64,000 nucleotides of DNA from Nocardia sp. NBC_01327 (GTDB lineage: Bacteria; Actinomycetota; Actinomycetes; Mycobacteriales; Mycobacteriaceae): positions 3,720,001 to 3,784,000 of the forward strand of contig NZ_CP108383.1 of NCBI RefSeq assembly GCF_035958815.1, in the 5' to 3' direction. The translations under genes and the position numbers were made by a program. Shown here piece after piece: positions 16,457 through 25,217 of the stretch (its first letter is position 1; each line of letters begins with the position of its first letter). The notes beneath the pieces are model-generated. The model ran no database searches and was not told the DNA's origin. It saw nothing but the letters and a program-made list of their open reading frames with translations.

Positions 16457-17710
16457 CTAATGCGTGAGTATCCCGTCCTGAATTCGACTGGTACGGGCGA
16501 CTATTCGGCCTGCTTTGAGGACGTAGTTGCGGTCGGGGCGGTCCAATAGGGCGTCGGCTACGCGGTGGGTGGAGAGCACAACCAGGTCGGCGGGTGCGCC
16601 GGGGCGCAGGCCGTAGTCGTGGGCGATGCCGATGACGCGAGCGGCCTCGGTGGTGGCCATGGCGAGGACCCTGGTCAGGTCTTCGGGGCCGGAGAGGTGG
16701 CAGGTCTGGGCGAGGAACAGGCCGATATCGAGGAGGTCGGCGTTGCCGTAGGGGGTAAACGCATTGCGAATGTTGTTGGAGGAGTACGCGGTGGTGACGC
16801 CTGCTGCCCAGAGTTCGCGCAATGGGGCGATGCCGCGGCGGATGTTTGTGATGTCGGTGCGGCCGCCGAGATGCATATCGGTGGCGGGGAGGGGGACCAC
16901 GGCGACACCGGCGGCGGCCAGGCGGGCGAGGGTGTGGTCTCGCCGGGCTGGTTCCTGACCGGCGAGAGAAGTCATGTGGCCCAGGGTGACCCGGCCGGAC
17001 ATACCGGTGCGGTCGGTGACGTCGGCAATGTAGTCGGCCATGGCGAAGCGCGGGTCGGTGGCATCGTCGGCGAAATCGGCGTGGATGTCCACGGGGACAT
17101 CGAATTCGGCGGCGAGGTCGAAGACCAGGTCTATATGGCGGCGGCATTCGGCGACAGTGGGTTCGTTGTAGGCGCAGCCGCCGATCACATCCGCGCCGCG
17201 GCGGAGGCTTTCGCGCAGCAGGTCGAGGGTGCCGGGGGCTTGCAGGATGCCCTCCTGCGGAAACGCGACGATCTGCAGGTCGATGCGGTCGCGGTAGTCC
17301 TCACGCAGCGCGAGCAGCGCCTGCACGCCGCGCAGCCCGACAATCGGATCGACGTCGGGATGCGCGCGAATCACGGTGGTGCCATGGGTGATTGCCATAT
17401 CCAGGACGCGTCGGGCACGATCGCGAATGGAATCGACGGTGAACCCGCGCTTGAGTTCGGCGGTGACCGCGATGGCTCCAGCCAGCGTGCCGTCGGGATT
17501 CGGCCGTTCGGCGTCCAGCAGTGCCTTGTCCAGGTGCACATGGGATTCGATGAGCCCGGGAATGACCACCCGCCCGGCGCACTCGATTTCGTCGCGGCCC
17601 TGTTCGGGAAGGCTGCGGCCGATATCGGTGATGCGACCGTCGGCAATGGCGATATCGACCGGGTCGATGCCATCGTCGATGCGGGCATTACGCAGCACAA
17701 GATCCGCCAT
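16457..17710 (-). CDS. amidohydrolase, cytosine deaminase-like (first of two)
   Basis: A 417-residue metal-dependent amidohydrolase. The N-terminal beta-sandwich start (LRNARIDDGIDPVDIAIADGRI) leads to the HxH metal motif ESHVHLDKALL, the strand HGTTVIRAHPDVDP, the metal His in DIHADF and LGHMTSL, and the later YSSNNIRNAFTPYGNADLL corresponding to the CodA catalytic Asp region. It resembles CodA/N-isopropylammelide-type deaminases acting on cytosine, triazines or related heterocycles. AGGAGG sits just before ATG 17710 and a TTGTATACGA operator 30 bases upstream. It is transcribed away from the second amidohydrolase and is likely under the same GntR regulator. Confidence 0.9.
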   Translation of the reverse strand: MADLVLRNARIDDGIDPVDIAIADGRITDIGRSLPEQGRDEIECAGRVVIPGLIESHVHLDKALLDAERPNPDGTLAGAIAVTAELKRGFTVDSIRDRARRVLDMAITHGTTVIRAHPDVDPIVGLRGVQALLALREDYRDRIDLQIVAFPQEGILQAPGTLDLLRESLRRGADVIGGCAYNEPTVAECRRHIDLVFDLAAEFDVPVDIHADFADDATDPRFAMADYIADVTDRTGMSGRVTLGHMTSLAGQEPARRDHTLARLAAAGVAVVPLPATDMHLGGRTDITNIRRGIAPLRELWAAGVTTAYSSNNIRNAFTPYGNADLLDIGLFLAQTCHLSGPEDLTRVLAMATTEAARVIGIAHDYGLRPGAPADLVVLSTHRVADALLDRPDRNYVLKAGRIVARTSRIQDGILTH

Positions 17711-17739
17711 GGGTGCCTCCTGAACGAGAGTGTCACCGT

Positions 17740-17749
17740 TTGTATACGA
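17740..17749. promoter_or_regulatory. TTGTATACGA operator, copy 1
   Basis: TTGTATACGA with central GTATAC palindrome, 30 bases upstream of the minus-strand amidohydrolase start. The same 10-mer occurs before the permease at 18686, with variants at 18536 and 20706. Confidence 0.7.
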
Positions 17750-17836
17750 CCGGCGTGTTTCGTTCGAGGGCGGGAATTGCTGCGCTGAGGTTACGAGCCG
17801 CCTTGCCGGGCAAGGACTTCCGGAGGCTCCGGCGGC

Positions 17837-18481
17837 CTAGGGCAGCTGGCGCAGCCGATAGGCGTACGCCGCGTGCGCGATATGGTCGGCGACCACCTGC
17901 GCGGCGCGGTCCGGATCACCGGCCTCGAGCGCGGCGCAGATCTCCTCGTGCTCATGCCAGGAGTCGCTGGCCCGGCGCGGCAGCTCGACGGCGTAGACCC
18001 ATGCGATCTTCCAGCTCAGCTGGGTGATCAGCTGTTCGAGCAGGGTGCTGCCGGAGGCCTCGGCGAGCACCTCGTGGAAGCGGCTGTTGAGACGGGTCAG
18101 CTCTTCCAGACGACCGGCGTGCACGGCATCCTGGCCCAGCACGGTGAGTTCCTTGAGCCGCCCGAGCTGTTCGGGCGTGCGGCGCACGGCCGCGCGCGAG
18201 GCGCACAGCGGTTCCAGGCGGGCGCGGATCTCCAGCAGATCCGCCGCCTCCTCCTCGGTCAATTCCGCGACGAACACTCCGGCGTAGGGCCGTGACGAGG
18301 CGAAACCCTCTGCCTCCAGGGTGCGCAACGCTTCCCGCACCGGTACTCGCGAGACGCCGTAGCTCTCGGCGAGCGACTCCTCGGTGAGGCGCTGGCCCGG
18401 GGCGAACACCCCGCTGATGATGTCGTCGCGAATCGCGCGGCACAGCTGCTGCGGCGTCATGCGCCGGACAGTGCTGCTCAC
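17837..18481 (-). CDS. GntR-family regulator, FCD type
   Basis: A 214-residue regulator. The winged helix at 10-75 includes IRDDIISGVFAPGQRLTEESLAESYGVSRVPVREALRTLEAEGF, followed by an FCD domain with the metal-site residues in RLNSRFHEVLAEASG, EHEEICAALEAGDPDRAA and VADHIAHA. GTG 18481 follows a GTGAGG ribosome-binding site. It lies between the two amidohydrolase arms of the cluster, and GTATAC-centred sites flank it on both sides, so it is the probable local repressor, sensing a pathway metabolite in the FCD pocket (inference). Confidence 0.92.
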   Translation of the reverse strand: MSSTVRRMTPQQLCRAIRDDIISGVFAPGQRLTEESLAESYGVSRVPVREALRTLEAEGFASSRPYAGVFVAELTEEEAADLLEIRARLEPLCASRAAVRRTPEQLGRLKELTVLGQDAVHAGRLEELTRLNSRFHEVLAEASGSTLLEQLITQLSWKIAWVYAVELPRRASDSWHEHEEICAALEAGDPDRAAQVVADHIAHAAYAYRLRQLP

Positions 18482-18484
18482 TAT

Positions 18485-18517
18485 GGCCTCACAAACGTCA
18501 CTGCGGCCTCACAAACG
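18485..18517. repeat. 13-bp direct repeat in the leader of the GntR gene
   Basis: GGCCTCACAAACG occurs at 18485-18497 and 18505-18517, 20 bases apart (two helical turns). On the minus strand the nearer copy provides the ribosome-binding site of the GntR gene. It could be a recent duplication or a second regulator site. Confidence 0.6.
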
Positions 18518-18535
18518 AAACGGGGAAACGGGCAT

Positions 18536-18545
18536 TTGCATACGA
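18536..18545. promoter_or_regulatory. TTGCATACGA operator variant, copy 2
   Basis: Differs from TTGTATACGA at one base. It lies 55 bases upstream of the GntR gene, suitable for autoregulation. Confidence 0.5.
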
Positions 18546-18685
18546 TCCATCGTGGTGCTGCCGGATCGATTGCCGCCAATCTACTGCATGAAAGCGGTTG
18601 TCCGCCTGCGCGACCGCAGGCTGTGACGACGCTGTGTGACCTGCATTGCCCCAGCGTGTTCTTCGGCTCGCCGGTCCGGGGCAGT

Positions 18686-18695
18686 TTGTATACGA
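18686..18695. promoter_or_regulatory. TTGTATACGA operator, copy 3
   Basis: Exact copy of the 10-mer, 29 bases before the TauE-type permease start and on the same side as in copy 1. It is in position to block the promoter of the permease-amidohydrolase unit. Confidence 0.7.
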
Positions 18696-18724
18696 TGCGC
18701 TGCATATCTGTCCGGAAGGATTTC

Positions 18725-19474
18725 ATGGATCCCGCGCATCTGGTTCTACTGCTCGTCGCCGGTTTCGGTGCGGGCGTCTGCAATGCCATCGCCGGCGGCG
18801 GCAGCCTGCTCTCATTTCCCGCGCTGCTGGCCACCGGCCTGCCGCCGGTCGCGGCCACCGTCACCAATTCGGTCTCGGTCTGGCCGGGCTACCTGGGCGG
18901 CGCGGCGGCACTGCGCAAACGACTCGACGAACATCGCGCGCTGGTCCCGCGATTGATACTGACCGGCGCCGTCGGCGCGGGAGGCGGCGTGATCGCGTTG
19001 CTGGCGGCGCCGCCCAAGGTCTTCGCCGCGCTGGTCCCGTATCTGATTCTCGCCGCCACCGCTCTGTTCGCGGCGCAGCCGTTCCTGTCGAAACTGCTGT
19101 CCGCGCGCCGCGGCGAGGGCGATTCCCAGTTGCTGCTGTTCGCCGGGGTATTCCTCGGCGGCGTCTACGGCGCGTACTTCAACGGCGGTATGGGCATCGT
19201 CCTGCTGACGGCGCTGGCGCTGGGCATCGACGCCTCGATCACTCAGCTGAACGGCCTGAAAAGCCTGCTCACCCTGACTGTTTCGACCACCGCCATGATC
19301 GCCGTCGCACTGTTCGGCCCGGTGCACTGGCTCGCAGTCCTGGTCCTGGCGCCCGCCTGCCTGCTCGGCGGCGTGGCGGGCGCGAAACTCGCGGACCGCC
19401 TGCAGCCGGGCGCCTTCCGCGCCCTCGTCATCGTCTTCGGCGTCGGCGCGGGCACCGCCATGCTGCTGGCCTGA
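18725..19474 (+). CDS. TauE/SafE-family membrane permease
   Basis: A 249-residue integral membrane protein with about eight hydrophobic helices and the family's two glycine-rich repeats: AGFGAGVCNAIAGGGSLLSFPALL near the N-terminus and GVYGAYFNGGMGIVLL in the second half. The family exports or imports sulfite, sulfonates and other small organic anions. ATG 18725 follows CCGGAAGGA. The stop is 31 bases before the second amidohydrolase, suggesting one transcript. It may move a product of the amidohydrolase reactions (inference). Confidence 0.88.
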   Translation: MDPAHLVLLLVAGFGAGVCNAIAGGGSLLSFPALLATGLPPVAATVTNSVSVWPGYLGGAAALRKRLDEHRALVPRLILTGAVGAGGGVIALLAAPPKVFAALVPYLILAATALFAAQPFLSKLLSARRGEGDSQLLLFAGVFLGGVYGAYFNGGMGIVLLTALALGIDASITQLNGLKSLLTLTVSTTAMIAVALFGPVHWLAVLVLAPACLLGGVAGAKLADRLQPGAFRALVIVFGVGAGTAMLLA

Positions 19475-19505
19475 GCGCTCCCACCCATTCGAAAGAGGTA
19501 CATCG

Positions 19506-20705
19506 ATGCACGACCTACTGCTCCGCGGAGGCCGCCCCTGGACTCCCGGCCGGCCGCTGGACACCGCCGATATCGCGATCAGCGACGGCCGAATCGCCGA
19601 GATCGGCCCGAACCTCACCGAAAGCGCCACGGAGACCATCGATCTGGCGGGCGCGCTGGTCCTGCCCGGCCTGGTCGACTCGCACTGCCACCTCGACAAG
19701 ACCATGTACGGCGGACCCTGGGTGCCCAATAGCGGTGGCCTGACCCTGCAGGGTCGTATCGCGAACGGGGAAGGCCGCCGCGATGAACTCGGCCTGCCCA
19801 GCGCCGACTACGCGGCGAATCTGCTGGGAGCCATGATCTCCGGCGGCACCGCGCACGTGCGCAGCCATATCGATATCGACCCGGAGGTCGGGCTGCGCGG
19901 GGTGGATGCCGTGCGCGCCGCGGCCGCACGGTATTCGGATCGGGTGGATGTGCAGTTGGTCGCCTTCCCTCAGGGCGGTCTGCTGACCCGCCCCGGCACC
20001 GACAAACTCCTGGAGGCCGCCCTGGCCGACGGCGTCGAGGTGATCGGCGGTCTGGACCCGGCCGGATACGACCGCAATGCCAACGGCCAGCTCGATCTGA
20101 TCTTCGGCCTCGCCGAGAAATACGGCGCGCGCATCGACATCCATCTGCACGACCGCGCCGCGCTGGGCGCCTGGCAGTACGACCTGATCATCGAGCGCAC
20201 CCGGGCCACCGGGCTGGCCGGTCGCGTCACCATCAGCCATGCCTACGCCATGGGGGAGCTGGCCCCGGGCGAACAGCGGCGCATTGCGGAAGGCCTTGCC
20301 GAGGCCGGAGTTTCGATGGTCACCTGCGCGGTCGGGGACGCCCCGGTGGTGCCGGTCCGGCTCCTGCACGAGGTGGGCGCGACCCTGGCGCTCGGCAATG
20401 ACGGCATTCGCGATCTGTGGACCCCCTACGGCGATGGGGACATGCTGCGCCGCATCATGACCGTCGCCTTCCGTGACCGCCTGGTATCGGATCCCGAGAT
20501 CGAACTGGCGCTCGCCGCCGGAACCTACGGTGGCGCACAGGTTCTCGGTCTCACCGACTACGGATTGACCGCGGGGGCGGCCGCCGATCTCTTCACCGTG
20601 AGCGCTGAAACGCCTGCCGCCGCGGTGGTTTCCGTGGCGCCGCGCACGCTGGTGCTCAAGCGCGGCCGGGTGGTGGCGCGCCATGGCGTTCTCGTCGAGA
20701 ACTGA
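19506..20705 (+). CDS. amidohydrolase, cytosine deaminase-like (second)
   Basis: A 399-residue relative of the 16457-17710 protein with the same layout: LLLRGGRPWTPG start, DSHCHLDKTMYGG as the HxH motif, HVRSHIDIDPEVGLRGVDAV, metal His in DIHLHD and ISHAYAMGEL, and ALGNDGIRDLWTPYGDGDML with the catalytic Asp. Clear paralogues share VGLRGV, VQLVAFPQ and TPYG motifs, but differ around the substrate loops, so they may catalyse successive steps on one heterocycle. It starts 31 bases after the permease gene. A perfect TCGTATACGA palindrome follows its stop. Confidence 0.9.
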   Translation: MHDLLLRGGRPWTPGRPLDTADIAISDGRIAEIGPNLTESATETIDLAGALVLPGLVDSHCHLDKTMYGGPWVPNSGGLTLQGRIANGEGRRDELGLPSADYAANLLGAMISGGTAHVRSHIDIDPEVGLRGVDAVRAAAARYSDRVDVQLVAFPQGGLLTRPGTDKLLEAALADGVEVIGGLDPAGYDRNANGQLDLIFGLAEKYGARIDIHLHDRAALGAWQYDLIIERTRATGLAGRVTISHAYAMGELAPGEQRRIAEGLAEAGVSMVTCAVGDAPVVPVRLLHEVGATLALGNDGIRDLWTPYGDGDMLRRIMTVAFRDRLVSDPEIELALAAGTYGGAQVLGLTDYGLTAGAAADLFTVSAETPAAAVVSVAPRTLVLKRGRVVARHGVLVEN

Positions 20706-20715
20706 TCGTATACGA
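20706..20715. promoter_or_regulatory. TCGTATACGA operator, copy 4
   Basis: Fully palindromic form of the same motif, 60 bases before the ABC transporter operon. It extends the putative GntR regulon to the importer. Confidence 0.7.
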
Positions 20716-20775
20716 AACAGCGGCGTAATCATGTAGACCGCGAACGGCAATGAGCCACCGATAGAACTGTGAAGC

Positions 20776-21636
20776 ATGAGCACCACCGCTTCACAAGCCA
20801 TTACCGGCCAGGGCCGGGCCGGTGCGACGGATGCCGCCGATGACGGCAACGTATACACCCGCCCGGCCGCTACCGCCCCGGCGCTGGCCTTCCAGAACGT
20901 CTCGCTGGTCTTCGAGAACGGCACGCACGCACTCGACGGCATCGATATCGACATTCGCCCAGGCGAATTCGTCTCCCTGGTCGGACCCTCCGGCTGCGGC
21001 AAATCGACCCTGCTGCGCCTGGCCGCCGGATTCGACAAACCCACCGCAGGCGCCGTGGCGGCGGCCACCAGCAAGCTGGGGTACGTCTTCCAGGAGGCGA
21101 CCCTGCTGCCGTGGCGCTCGGTGCTGCGCAATGTCGAACTCCCCGCCGAACTCTCGGGCGTGGACAAGGCCACCCGACGCGCCGCGGCCCGGGACGCCAT
21201 CGAGCGGGTGGGGCTGTCGGGCTTCGAAAACCACAAGCCCGCACAGCTTTCCGGCGGTATGCGCATGCGCACCTCGATCGCCCGCGCGCTCACCGTGGCG
21301 CCGGAACTGTTCCTCTTCGACGAACCCTTCGGCGCCCTCGACGAGATCACCCGGCAGCGACTGAACGAAGAGGTGAGCGGCCTGTACCGGCGCTCGGGCT
21401 TCACCGGCGTCTTCGTCACCCACTCCGTGGCCGAGGCGGTATTCATGTCCACCCGGGTCGTGGTGCTGACCGGCCGCCCCGGCCGGGTCGCCGCGGATAT
21501 CCCGGTGCCACTGGACTTCCCGCGTGCCCCGGAACTGCGCTACACCCCCGAATTCGGGGCCATCGCCGCCACCGTCTCGGCGGCGCTGCACGAAGCCGAA
21601 CGTACCGACATCACACCGACCGGGAGGGCCGCATGA
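20776..21636 (+). CDS. ABC transporter ATP-binding protein, NitT/TauT type
   Basis: A 286-residue ATPase with an N-terminal extension of about 35 residues. Walker A is GPSGCGKST (70-78), the Q-loop FQEATLLPWRSV, signature LSGGMRMRTSIARAL near 158, Walker B LFLFDEP near 178, and the switch His in FVTHSVAEAV. LPWRSV and MSTRVVVLTGRPGR are typical of the SsuB/TauB/ThiZ subfamily. The permease gene begins inside its stop codon (ATGA). It energises import of the substrate bound by the lipoprotein at 22633. Confidence 0.93.
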   Translation: MSTTASQAITGQGRAGATDAADDGNVYTRPAATAPALAFQNVSLVFENGTHALDGIDIDIRPGEFVSLVGPSGCGKSTLLRLAAGFDKPTAGAVAAATSKLGYVFQEATLLPWRSVLRNVELPAELSGVDKATRRAAARDAIERVGLSGFENHKPAQLSGGMRMRTSIARALTVAPELFLFDEPFGALDEITRQRLNEEVSGLYRRSGFTGVFVTHSVAEAVFMSTRVVVLTGRPGRVAADIPVPLDFPRAPELRYTPEFGAIAATVSAALHEAERTDITPTGRAA

Positions 21637-22598
21637 CCGCCGCCACCGCCCGCTCCGCCACCGCCGCAACGCTTGTCGCCGCGGTCATGGCGGGCGACAA
21701 CTCCGCCGCACCCGCCGAGGCCGCGCCCTCGAGCGGCGGGACGGCGGTTCCGGAGACCGCCGCCGACACCGGACTGCGCACTCCGGACCCGGGCAATCAC
21801 CGAAAACTGCGGTGGCCCTTCGCGATTGCCCCCATTCGCATCATCGCCCCGGTGACCGTGTTCCTCCTCGTCATTTCCGCCTGGACCGTGGTCAGTCATT
21901 TCGTGCTCGCGGCGGACTCCCGATTCCTGCTGCCCCCACCGGAATCGGTGCTGTCCAAGGGCCTGCTGAATGCCGCGACCCGCACCGAGATCCTCACGGC
22001 GCTCGGCGCCACCGTGCAGATCGCGCTCACCGGTCTCGCCATCGCCATCGTGGTGGGCGTCGCCTTCGCGGTGCTCATGAGCCAGGCCCGCTGGGCCGAA
22101 TACTCCCTCTACCCGTATGCCGTGATCCTGCAGACGATTCCGGTGCTGGCGGTGGTTCCGCTCTTCGGCTTCTGGTTCGGCTACGAATTCGGCAGCCGCG
22201 TCATCGTCTGCGTCATGGTGTCGCTGTTCCCGGTCATCACCAATACCCTGTTCGGCCTGAAGTCGGTGCAGCCCGCCGAACACGACCTGTTCACCCTGCA
22301 CGGCGCGAACCGGTGGCAGCGGCTGCTGAAACTGCAACTGCCCGCGGCGCTTCCGGCCATGATCACCGGTTTCAAGATCTCCGCCGGCATGGCCATCATC
22401 GGATCCATCGTCGCCGACTTCTTCTTCCGCCAGGGTGATCCCGGCATCGGCCGCATGATCGATGTCTACCGGCAGCGCCTGGCCACCGAAGAACTGCTCA
22501 CCGCCCTGCTGCTGTCCTCCCTCGTCGGCCTGATCCTGTTCTGGGCCTTCGACTTTCTCGCCGCCCGCGTCGATCGCGCCCACGGTAAGCGCGCCTGA
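21633..22598 (+). CDS. ABC transporter permease, NitT/TauT type
   Basis: A 321-residue permease with an unusually long hydrophilic Ala/Pro/Thr-rich N-terminal tail of about 60 residues before the first helix (IIAPVTVFLLVISAWTVV). The EAA loop motif DLFTLHGANRWQRLLKLQLPAALPAMITG is intact, and about six transmembrane helices follow the BPD-transport-1 pattern. ATG 21633 overlaps the ATPase stop by four bases. It forms the membrane channel of the importer. Confidence 0.92.
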   Translation: MTAATARSATAATLVAAVMAGDNSAAPAEAAPSSGGTAVPETAADTGLRTPDPGNHRKLRWPFAIAPIRIIAPVTVFLLVISAWTVVSHFVLAADSRFLLPPPESVLSKGLLNAATRTEILTALGATVQIALTGLAIAIVVGVAFAVLMSQARWAEYSLYPYAVILQTIPVLAVVPLFGFWFGYEFGSRVIVCVMVSLFPVITNTLFGLKSVQPAEHDLFTLHGANRWQRLLKLQLPAALPAMITGFKISAGMAIIGSIVADFFFRQGDPGIGRMIDVYRQRLATEELLTALLLSSLVGLILFWAFDFLAARVDRAHGKRA

Positions 22599-22632
22599 TT
22601 TCCACCCCTCTGTGACAAACCTAGGAATGCTC

Positions 22633-23769
22633 GTGAAGAAACGTCTCCTCGCCACTGCCGCGCTCGCGGGCAGCCTCAGCCTTGTGCTCGCGGCCTGCGG
22701 CGGTAGCTCCTCCTCGCCCAAGCCGACCGGTCAGGGTGTCCTCGCCGGGGTATGTCCGGCCACCGTGGTGATCCAGACGGATTGGTACGCCACTCCCGAG
22801 CGCGCTGCCGCCTATCAGCTCGTCGGCCCCAACGGCACCGTCGACGCCAAGAAGGGCGCGTACGTCGGCCCGCTCGGCGATACCGGCGTGAATGTCGAAG
22901 TGCGCCTGGGCGGTCCGTTCCTCGGCGGCCAGCCGGTACCGGCCCAGATGTACCAGGACACCAGCATCACCCTGGGCCTGGTGCCCACCGACGAGCAGAT
23001 CCGGGCCGAGGCCAAACTCCCGCTCACCGGCGTCTTCGCCTCGCTGCAGACCAACCCGCAGGTCATCATGTGGGATCCGGCGACCTACCACATCAATACG
23101 TGGAAGGACGTGGCCGCCAGCGGTGCGCCGATCCTGTACTCCGAGGGCAAGCCCTATATGGACTACCTCGTCGCCAACGGTGATGTGAAGAAGGAGCAGC
23201 TCGACGCCTCCTACGACGGCACCCCCAGCCGCTTCGTCGCCGAAAAGGGCCGAGTCATGCAGCAGGGCTACGTCTCCAATGAGCCCTACCGCTGGGAACA
23301 CGATGTGAAGGGCTGGCAGAAGCCCACCGGCAGCCTGCTGGTCTCCCAGTCCGGCTACGAGATCTACCCGCATCAGTGGTCGGTGCGCACCGGTGAACTC
23401 GACAAGCTCCGCCCCTGCCTGCAGAAGCTCGTCCCCATGCTGCAGCAGGCCCAGATCGACTACGCCGCCAACCCCGAACCCACCAATCAGGCCCTGCTGC
23501 ACATCTCGCAGGCCATCCCCGACGGCCCGCCCATGACCGCGGCGGCCAATACCGACTCCGTCAAAGTCCAACTGGCGGACAAGATCATCGCCAATGGGCC
23601 CGGCAATACCCTCGGCAATTTCGACACCGCCCGCATCGACCGTGTCATCGCGGCGGTCACCCCGATCCTGCACAGCCAGGGTCAGCAGGTCCCCGACGGT
23701 CTCGCCGCGAAGGATCTGGTCACCAATGAATTCATCGACCCCACAAAGGGATTGAAGACCCAGGGCTGA
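22633..23769 (+). CDS. ABC transporter substrate-binding lipoprotein
   Basis: A 378-residue lipoprotein: basic KKR n-region, hydrophobic segment, lipobox LAAC, then a Ser-rich linker. The mature part (VVIQTDWYATPERAAAY, then NPQVIMWDPATYHINTWKD) resembles NMT1/ThiY-like binding proteins of the NitT/TauT group but is divergent. GTG 22633 is chosen because AGGA lies 6 bases upstream; ATG 22627 and GTG 22612 are in frame but badly spaced. It is the third gene of the importer operon. Its ligand is probably the substrate of the two amidohydrolases, perhaps a pyrimidine-like or other N-heterocycle (inference). The convergent DUF2254 gene ends four bases away. Confidence 0.85.
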   Translation: MKKRLLATAALAGSLSLVLAACGGSSSSPKPTGQGVLAGVCPATVVIQTDWYATPERAAAYQLVGPNGTVDAKKGAYVGPLGDTGVNVEVRLGGPFLGGQPVPAQMYQDTSITLGLVPTDEQIRAEAKLPLTGVFASLQTNPQVIMWDPATYHINTWKDVAASGAPILYSEGKPYMDYLVANGDVKKEQLDASYDGTPSRFVAEKGRVMQQGYVSNEPYRWEHDVKGWQKPTGSLLVSQSGYEIYPHQWSVRTGELDKLRPCLQKLVPMLQQAQIDYAANPEPTNQALLHISQAIPDGPPMTAAANTDSVKVQLADKIIANGPGNTLGNFDTARIDRVIAAVTPILHSQGQQVPDGLAAKDLVTNEFIDPTKGLKTQG

Positions 23770-23773
23770 GCGC

Positions 23774-25090
23774 TCAGGCGGTCATGAGCTCGCGCAGGGC
23801 CTGGCAGCGGCGCAGAATATCGTCGCGATCGGATTGCTCCGGCACCGAATCGGCCACCGACCGCTCGATCATTTCCGCCTGATCCATCAGCACCCGCTGC
23901 CGCTCCGGCGCGCTCGTCCGATCCATGATCTGGGTGAGCGCGTCGAGCTGGCGAATCATAATGGCGGGCATACCGATTCCCGCCTGCCGAATCTTCTCGA
24001 AGGACCGCTGCACCAGCCGCTCGTAGCTCACCTGCTCGGCGATCACCCGGATCCGCCCGTCACGGGATCGCCGCACCGGCAGGGGATCCCAGGAGACCGC
24101 CAGCCGGGACAGGCAGTCACCCAGCCAGTCGATACATGTCATGACGGTGAAGGTGTCGTTCACCGCAAGTGACAGCGCGCGCAGCGCGATCTCGACCAGC
24201 TGGTCGATGCCGAAGGAAATGTCCTGGGTGAGCGTGCGTGTCGGCCCGGCCACATGACCCCGATCGAGCTTGACCGCCACCACCTCGGCCGCCGAGGCCG
24301 GCCACACCATGGCCATGACCTGTCCCTCGGTGAGGAAATGTCCTGGGCGGTAAGGCAAATGGATGACCGCATCGGCCTTCTCGGCAATGTGAACCAGCTT
24401 CTCATAGCGGATGTACTGCAGATACCCACTGGTGGCCGTGCGCACCGGACCACCGGATTCGCCCATCAGCGCCAGCAATTCGGCGGACGAGGGCCCGGTC
24501 TCGATGCCCGTGTTGGAGGCGATGCCATCGGTATACGCGGCCGTCGCGAGGGAGACATCGCGTGCGATCCCGGCGATCACCCTGGGCAGCTGGATCTCCT
24601 GCGCGATGTGATTGATGAAGTAGATCAGCACCACCAGATCGAGCACCAGCGAGGCGATGGCCACCGTGGTGCTGATGTGCGGCACGAACTCCGGCCCGAC
24701 CACCACCAGCGTCGCGACCGTATAGACGAACGTCGCCACGAAGGTTCCGAGGGTCAGCTGCGTGCCGCGATCGCGAATGAAGTTGCGCAGCATGCGCGGG
24801 CCGAATTGTGTCGAGGCCAGCGTCAGCGCGACGATCGTGATCGAGAAGACCACGCCGACCACCGTGATGATGGCGGCCGCGATCGCGGTGAGGACCTGCC
24901 GTGCGGCATCGGGCGTGCCGCCGATGACCCAGGAGGGAATCCCGAACTCACCCCGGAAGGTCGCCCGGTCCAGGCCGTAGGTGAGGACGAATATCAGTAC
25001 CGCGCCCAGCACTTCGATGGTGGGCACGAACCACAGATTCGTTCGCAGCGTATCCCGCCGCCGGTCCCATTCGGGATTGATACCGCGCAC
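23774..25090 (-). CDS. DUF2254 membrane protein
   Basis: A 438-residue protein of the DUF2254 family. Four transmembrane helices occupy the first 190 residues (VPTIEVLGAVLIFVLTYGL, VLTAIAAAIITVVGVVFSIT, LGTFVATFVYTVATLVVV, IASLVLDLVVLIYFINHIA), with the conserved STQFGPRMLRNFIRD between helices two and three, then a large soluble domain. Function unknown. GTG 25090 is chosen because GGAGG lies 9 bases upstream and the conserved NPEWDRRRDTLRTNLWFVPT starts there. It is convergent with the binding-protein gene. Confidence 0.88.
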   Translation of the reverse strand: MRGINPEWDRRRDTLRTNLWFVPTIEVLGAVLIFVLTYGLDRATFRGEFGIPSWVIGGTPDAARQVLTAIAAAIITVVGVVFSITIVALTLASTQFGPRMLRNFIRDRGTQLTLGTFVATFVYTVATLVVVGPEFVPHISTTVAIASLVLDLVVLIYFINHIAQEIQLPRVIAGIARDVSLATAAYTDGIASNTGIETGPSSAELLALMGESGGPVRTATSGYLQYIRYEKLVHIAEKADAVIHLPYRPGHFLTEGQVMAMVWPASAAEVVAVKLDRGHVAGPTRTLTQDISFGIDQLVEIALRALSLAVNDTFTVMTCIDWLGDCLSRLAVSWDPLPVRRSRDGRIRVIAEQVSYERLVQRSFEKIRQAGIGMPAIMIRQLDALTQIMDRTSAPERQRVLMDQAEMIERSVADSVPEQSDRDDILRRCQALRELMTA

Positions 25091-25217
25091 GGTGCGCCTC
25101 CAGCTGGATCGATGAGTTGACGTGCCGGCCACACTCCTCGCCGTACCTTGATGAAATCTATACGCGCGGAACGCGGAAGGGAGGTATGAGCGCCCCTTCC
25201 GCGATCCGTGCCGGGAG

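Noticed and set aside
20851..20856. fifth GTATAC operator
   Set aside because: It lies inside the ABC ATPase coding region and the flanks do not match TTG or CGA, so it is likely chance; likewise GTATAC at 15052-15057.
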